Source of the DNA: Mycobacterium sp. 852013-51886_SCH5428379
GTDB taxonomy: Bacteria; Actinomycetota; Actinomycetes; Mycobacteriales; Mycobacteriaceae
Length of the DNA: 33,378 nt
NCBI RefSeq assembly: GCF_001665575.1
Contig: NZ_LZSU01000004.1
Span: forward strand, 1 to 33,378
Reading direction: 5' to 3'
Numbering within the stretch: position 1 is the first letter of the stretch; every line of letters begins with the position of its first letter. Below are positions 31,212 through 33,378 of the stretch, one piece after another. The notes under the pieces were generated by a model, which did no database searches, was not told the origin of the DNA, and saw nothing but the letters and a program-made list of their open reading frames with translations. Position numbers and translations under genes: made by a program.

Positions 31212-32119
31212 AGGAAGCCGCTCCGCCGCCACATCCGGCGTCCGAGCCGGCTCATGAGGCCGACCTCTTCGAGGAATGCCGCCAGCGGGGCGAAGCCGAG
31301 GCGCTGAACCTTGCGGAAATGCGGGTTAACGCGTGCCTGCCGCCGGGCTTCCCGGCCGTCGAGACCGACGCGCCGGTAGGTCGCCGGATTGGTGAAGAGG
31401 AACCGGTAGAACGGCCCGCCCGCCCCGTGGATTGTGCCCAGCAGGAGGCGGTTGACCGGCCGCAGCTCCGGCACCGCGCGGCGGGCGCCGTCGCGGGCAA
31501 ACTGGATGTGGCGCGCCTCCTCGGTGACGTGGATCCGCATGACCCGCCGCACGATCGGCTGCAATTCGGGATCGTCGAGGATTTGCCGCTGCAGGGCGTC
31601 GAAGATCTCCTCACCGACCAGCGCGGCCACCCACAGCACCGAACCCCGGAACCCCAACGGCAGCGCGTTGATGATCATGCGCTGCAACCGGCTGGGCTGG
31701 AACGGTTTCCCGCCGACGTATCCGATCGCCCGGCCGAACATCACCATGTGCCGGGTCTCGTCGCCGAGTTCGGTCAAGGAGTAGTGGGTGGCCGGTGAGG
31801 TCACGTCGGCATGCATGAGCCCGCGCAGCAATGCCTGATTGAGGATGTTCTCGAACCAGATCCCGGCCGACAGCAGGTTGACGAACTCCTGCCGGGAGAG
31901 CTCGATCTGCTGTTCATGGGACATCTGGGCCCACAGCGGCGTGCCGTAGAGCGATATGACCTCGGGCGGCAGGAAGAACCTGTCCGGGTCGATCGGCGAT
32001 TCCCAGTCGATGTCGACCACCGGCGCGTACGACTTCTTCGCCGACCCCCGCAGCAACCGGTCGGAGAACTCGTCACGGCTCGGCGCCACCGCGCTCTTCC
32101 CTGGAGAAACCATCGTCAT
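31208..32119 (-). CDS. AurF-like diiron oxygenase
   Basis: A 303-residue ferritin-like protein of the AurF (p-aminobenzoate N-oxygenase) family. Iron ligands expected for the fold are present: Glu90, Glu121-x-x-His124 (ETRH), Glu170, His197, Glu201 and His204 (HVTEEARH). The spacings between the last five match AurF as I recall it. Such enzymes use O2 to oxidise amines or C-H bonds; the substrate is unknown and no electron-transfer partner is adjacent. The ATG at 32119 follows an excellent promoter (TTGATA-N17-TATCTT, then 7 nt), so the message is probably leaderless. It is divergent from a TetR gene whose product is the likely repressor, and coupled to the DUF4873 gene. Confidence 0.9.
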   Translation of the reverse strand: MTMVSPGKSAVAPSRDEFSDRLLRGSAKKSYAPVVDIDWESPIDPDRFFLPPEVISLYGTPLWAQMSHEQQIELSRQEFVNLLSAGIWFENILNQALLRGLMHADVTSPATHYSLTELGDETRHMVMFGRAIGYVGGKPFQPSRLQRMIINALPLGFRGSVLWVAALVGEEIFDALQRQILDDPELQPIVRRVMRIHVTEEARHIQFARDGARRAVPELRPVNRLLLGTIHGAGGPFYRFLFTNPATYRRVGLDGREARRQARVNPHFRKVQRLGFAPLAAFLEEVGLMSRLGRRMWRRSGFL

Positions 32120-32126
32120 GAAACCG

Positions 32127-32155
32127 AAGATACATTTTCAGTTCGTCTGTATCAA
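32127..32155 (-). promoter_or_regulatory. Diiron oxygenase promoter with overlapping inverted repeat
   Basis: On the minus strand TTGATA (plus 32150-32155), a 17-nt spacer and TATCTT (32127-32132) precede ATG 32119 by 7 nt. GATACA-N13-TGTATC (32129-32153) is a perfect inverted repeat covering both hexamers, a likely site for the divergent TetR protein. Confidence 0.72.
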
Positions 32156-32170
32156 TAGGTGGTGGGGACA

Positions 32171-32176
32171 TAGACT
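32171..32176 (+). promoter_or_regulatory. -10 element candidate for the TetR gene
   Basis: TAGACT fits TANNNT and ends exactly 7 nt before ATG 32184, consistent with a leaderless message. The possible -35 would fall inside the shared inverted repeat, allowing self-control. Confidence 0.5.
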
Positions 32177-32183
32177 GCGGTCG

Positions 32184-32816
32184 ATGAAATTCAGCGGTCT
32201 CCTCGCCAAGGCCGTGCAGCGGTCCGGGGCGCCGTCCCCCGAGGGAAACGCTGAACGGATACTCGACGCCGCCCTCAAACAGTTCGAACTCATCGGAATC
32301 CGCCGCTCCACGGTCGAGGACATCACGCGCAGATCCGGCCTGGCGCGGGTGACGCTGTACCGCAACTTCGCGAACAAGGACGCGATCGTCGAGGCGGTGC
32401 TGCTCCGCGAACTCGAACGCTTCCTCACCGATCTGGCCGCCGAGGCCGGCCGCTACCACGGTGCGGAAGACAAGCTCGTCGAGGGCTTCGTCTTCACGCT
32501 CACCACGTTGCGCGGCCACCCGCTGCTGCAGCGGCTGCTGGCCACCGAACCGGAGACGATGCTCCCGTTCCTCACCGTCGAGGGCGACGGCGTCATCAGG
32601 ACCTCGTCGTCGTTCCTGGCCCATCAGCTGGCGGTGGCCCTGCCCGACGACACCCGCACGCAGCTCGAACTCCTGGAGGTCGCGGAGGTGACGGTGCGGA
32701 TCATCGTCTCGTTCGTGCTCACGCCGTCGCAGAACGTCGCCCTCGGCGACGACGATGCGGCGCGCGCGTTCGCCCGCCGCTATCTGGTCCCGCCCCTCCT
32801 GGGCATGTCCGCCTGA
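32184..32816 (+). CDS. TetR-family regulator
   Basis: A 210-residue TetR protein. The helix-turn-helix is STVEDITRRSGLARVTLYRN (about 41-60), followed by FANKDAIVEAVL as usual. The C-terminal ligand domain is not one I can name. ATG 32184 is supported by a TANNNT element 7 nt upstream; a frame continuing upstream only shadows the diiron oxygenase gene. It is divergent from the AurF-like gene with 64 bp between the starts, and the shared GATACA/TGTATC repeat is its best operator candidate. The ligand may be a substrate or product of that oxygenase. Confidence 0.92.
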   Translation: MKFSGLLAKAVQRSGAPSPEGNAERILDAALKQFELIGIRRSTVEDITRRSGLARVTLYRNFANKDAIVEAVLLRELERFLTDLAAEAGRYHGAEDKLVEGFVFTLTTLRGHPLLQRLLATEPETMLPFLTVEGDGVIRTSSSFLAHQLAVALPDDTRTQLELLEVAEVTVRIIVSFVLTPSQNVALGDDDAARAFARRYLVPPLLGMSA

Positions 32817-32869
32817 CGCCCGAAGTACCTGTGGATAACCGGCTTTCGGCGATCCGGCTTGTCGGTGGT

Positions 32870-32885
32870 TCGTACTAGTGTTCGA
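32870..32885 (+). promoter_or_regulatory. LexA SOS box in front of the 13E12 gene
   Basis: TCGTAC-TAGT-GTTCGA matches the mycobacterial SOS box TCGAAC-N4-GTTCGA with one mismatch. It ends 2 nt before the ATG of the 13E12 gene. LexA-controlled 13E12 genes are known in Mycobacterium tuberculosis, so DNA-damage induction is expected. Confidence 0.75.
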
Positions 32886-32887
32886 GT

Positions 32888-33378
32888 ATGGACAGGGAAG
32901 CTCTGCAATCGGCACTCGAGCGGTTCGACGCCGCGCGCGCCGAGCTGGCGGCCTTCCCCTACGAAACACTGACCACCACCGAACGACTCGCGCTGGTCGA
33001 ACGCCTCGAACGGTCACAGCGCCAAGAATTGGCACTCAGCCACACCGTGCTCGCGGCCTTCGCCGACGACGCCGATCCCCGGGTGTTCGGCGAACGCTCG
33101 CTGCGCAAAGTCGTCGCCACCCGGCTGCATCTGACGGAGAAGGACGCCGGGAACCGGTTGCGCGACGCCGCCCAACTCGGTCCGCGACGGACCCTGACCG
33201 GCGAGCCGTTGACGCCCGAACTCGAACACACCGCCGCAGCCCTGGCCGACGGAGACATCGGTGCTGCGCACGTCGCGGTGATCCAGAAGTTCCTCACAGC
33301 CCTGCCCGGCTGGGTCGACACCACCGCCCGCGCCGACGCCGAACAGACCCTCGCCCAGGTCGCCGTCGGGTTGGACGC
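32888..33378 (+). CDS. 13E12-family DUF222 protein, N-terminal part (3' end outside window)
   Basis: The frame starts at ATG 32888 and stays open to the last base; 163 residues are visible. The sequence is the DUF222 N-terminal region of the 13E12 family: LQSALERFDAARAELAAF, then LVERLERSQRQELALSHTVLAAF, the RVFGERSLRKVVATRLHLTE segment and GDIGAAHVAVIQKFL. The HNH nuclease part would lie beyond the window. The SOS box ends 2 nt upstream, leaving no space for a ribosome site, so the message is probably leaderless and switched on by DNA damage. It is another member of the family seen at the left edge, on the same strand. Confidence 0.88.
   Translation, partial: MDREALQSALERFDAARAELAAFPYETLTTTERLALVERLERSQRQELALSHTVLAAFADDADPRVFGERSLRKVVATRLHLTEKDAGNRLRDAAQLGPRRTLTGEPLTPELEHTAAALADGDIGAAHVAVIQKFLTALPGWVDTTARADAEQTLAQVAVGLD

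Noticed and set aside
32830..32838. TGTGGATAA, a perfect match (reverse strand TTATCCACA) to the classic DnaA box
   Set aside because: It is single, with no cluster, AT-rich region or replication genes nearby. A lone 9-mer is expected by chance and does not make an origin.

Overview
The window is a GC-rich stretch of a chromosome that reads as a mycobacterium, most likely a fast-growing Mycolicibacterium-type species. Supporting signs are two 13E12-family (DUF222/HNH) genes, one with a LexA-type SOS box, an EthR-like TetR regulator, a GAF-ANTAR protein, a DUF3516 helicase, DUF4873 and DUF899 proteins, many four-base ATGA/GTGA gene overlaps, and several starts that look leaderless (TANNNT about 7-8 nt before the start codon). 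No rRNA, tRNA, CRISPR array or transposase was seen. Both ends cut through same-strand 13E12 genes: the C-terminal half of one at 1-765 and the N-terminal half of another at 32888-33378.

Left part (778-5783, minus strand): an oxidative operon of a Baeyer-Villiger monooxygenase, a zinc alcohol dehydrogenase and an SDR, with an inverted repeat in front of the monooxygenase. Upstream of it is a translationally coupled SnoaL-like/NUDIX pair. Divergent from these (5921-8292, plus strand) is the most unusual unit of the window: an 81-residue Gly/Asp/His repeat peptide, a JmjC/cupin-4 (ROX-type) hydroxylase 9 nt behind it, and a sucrase/ferredoxin-like [2Fe-2S] protein overlapping the hydroxylase. 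It looks like a peptide-modification cassette. An EAL-DICT signalling protein follows.

Middle (9537-14937): a phospholipase D-family protein, a membrane acyltransferase 3 and a large Ski2-like DUF3516 helicase. From 15004 to 18639 runs an operon of FMO-type monooxygenase, EthR-like TetR, alpha/beta hydrolase and SDR, preceded by two 14-bp palindromes of the form TGAC-N4-GTCA spaced 20 bp apart.

Right half: a CynX-type MFS permease, a secreted VanY-like peptidase, a small membrane protein, an ArsR-SRPBCC-SDR operon with a very clear self-controlled promoter, a GAF-ANTAR protein, a secreted esterase gene broken by a 10-bp tandem duplication, a RibD-like reductase, an SsuABC/TauABC-type importer, an SDR lacking its catalytic lysine, and a second ArsR-SRPBCC pair divergent from a DUF899 gene with two matching operators. 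Last come an AurF-like diiron oxygenase with a DUF4873 partner, and a divergent TetR gene.

Overall this is accessory catabolic and redox chromosome with many small, locally regulated operons (oxygenase plus dehydrogenases plus its own repressor). Functions are assigned from motifs visible in the translated sequence; no database search was run.
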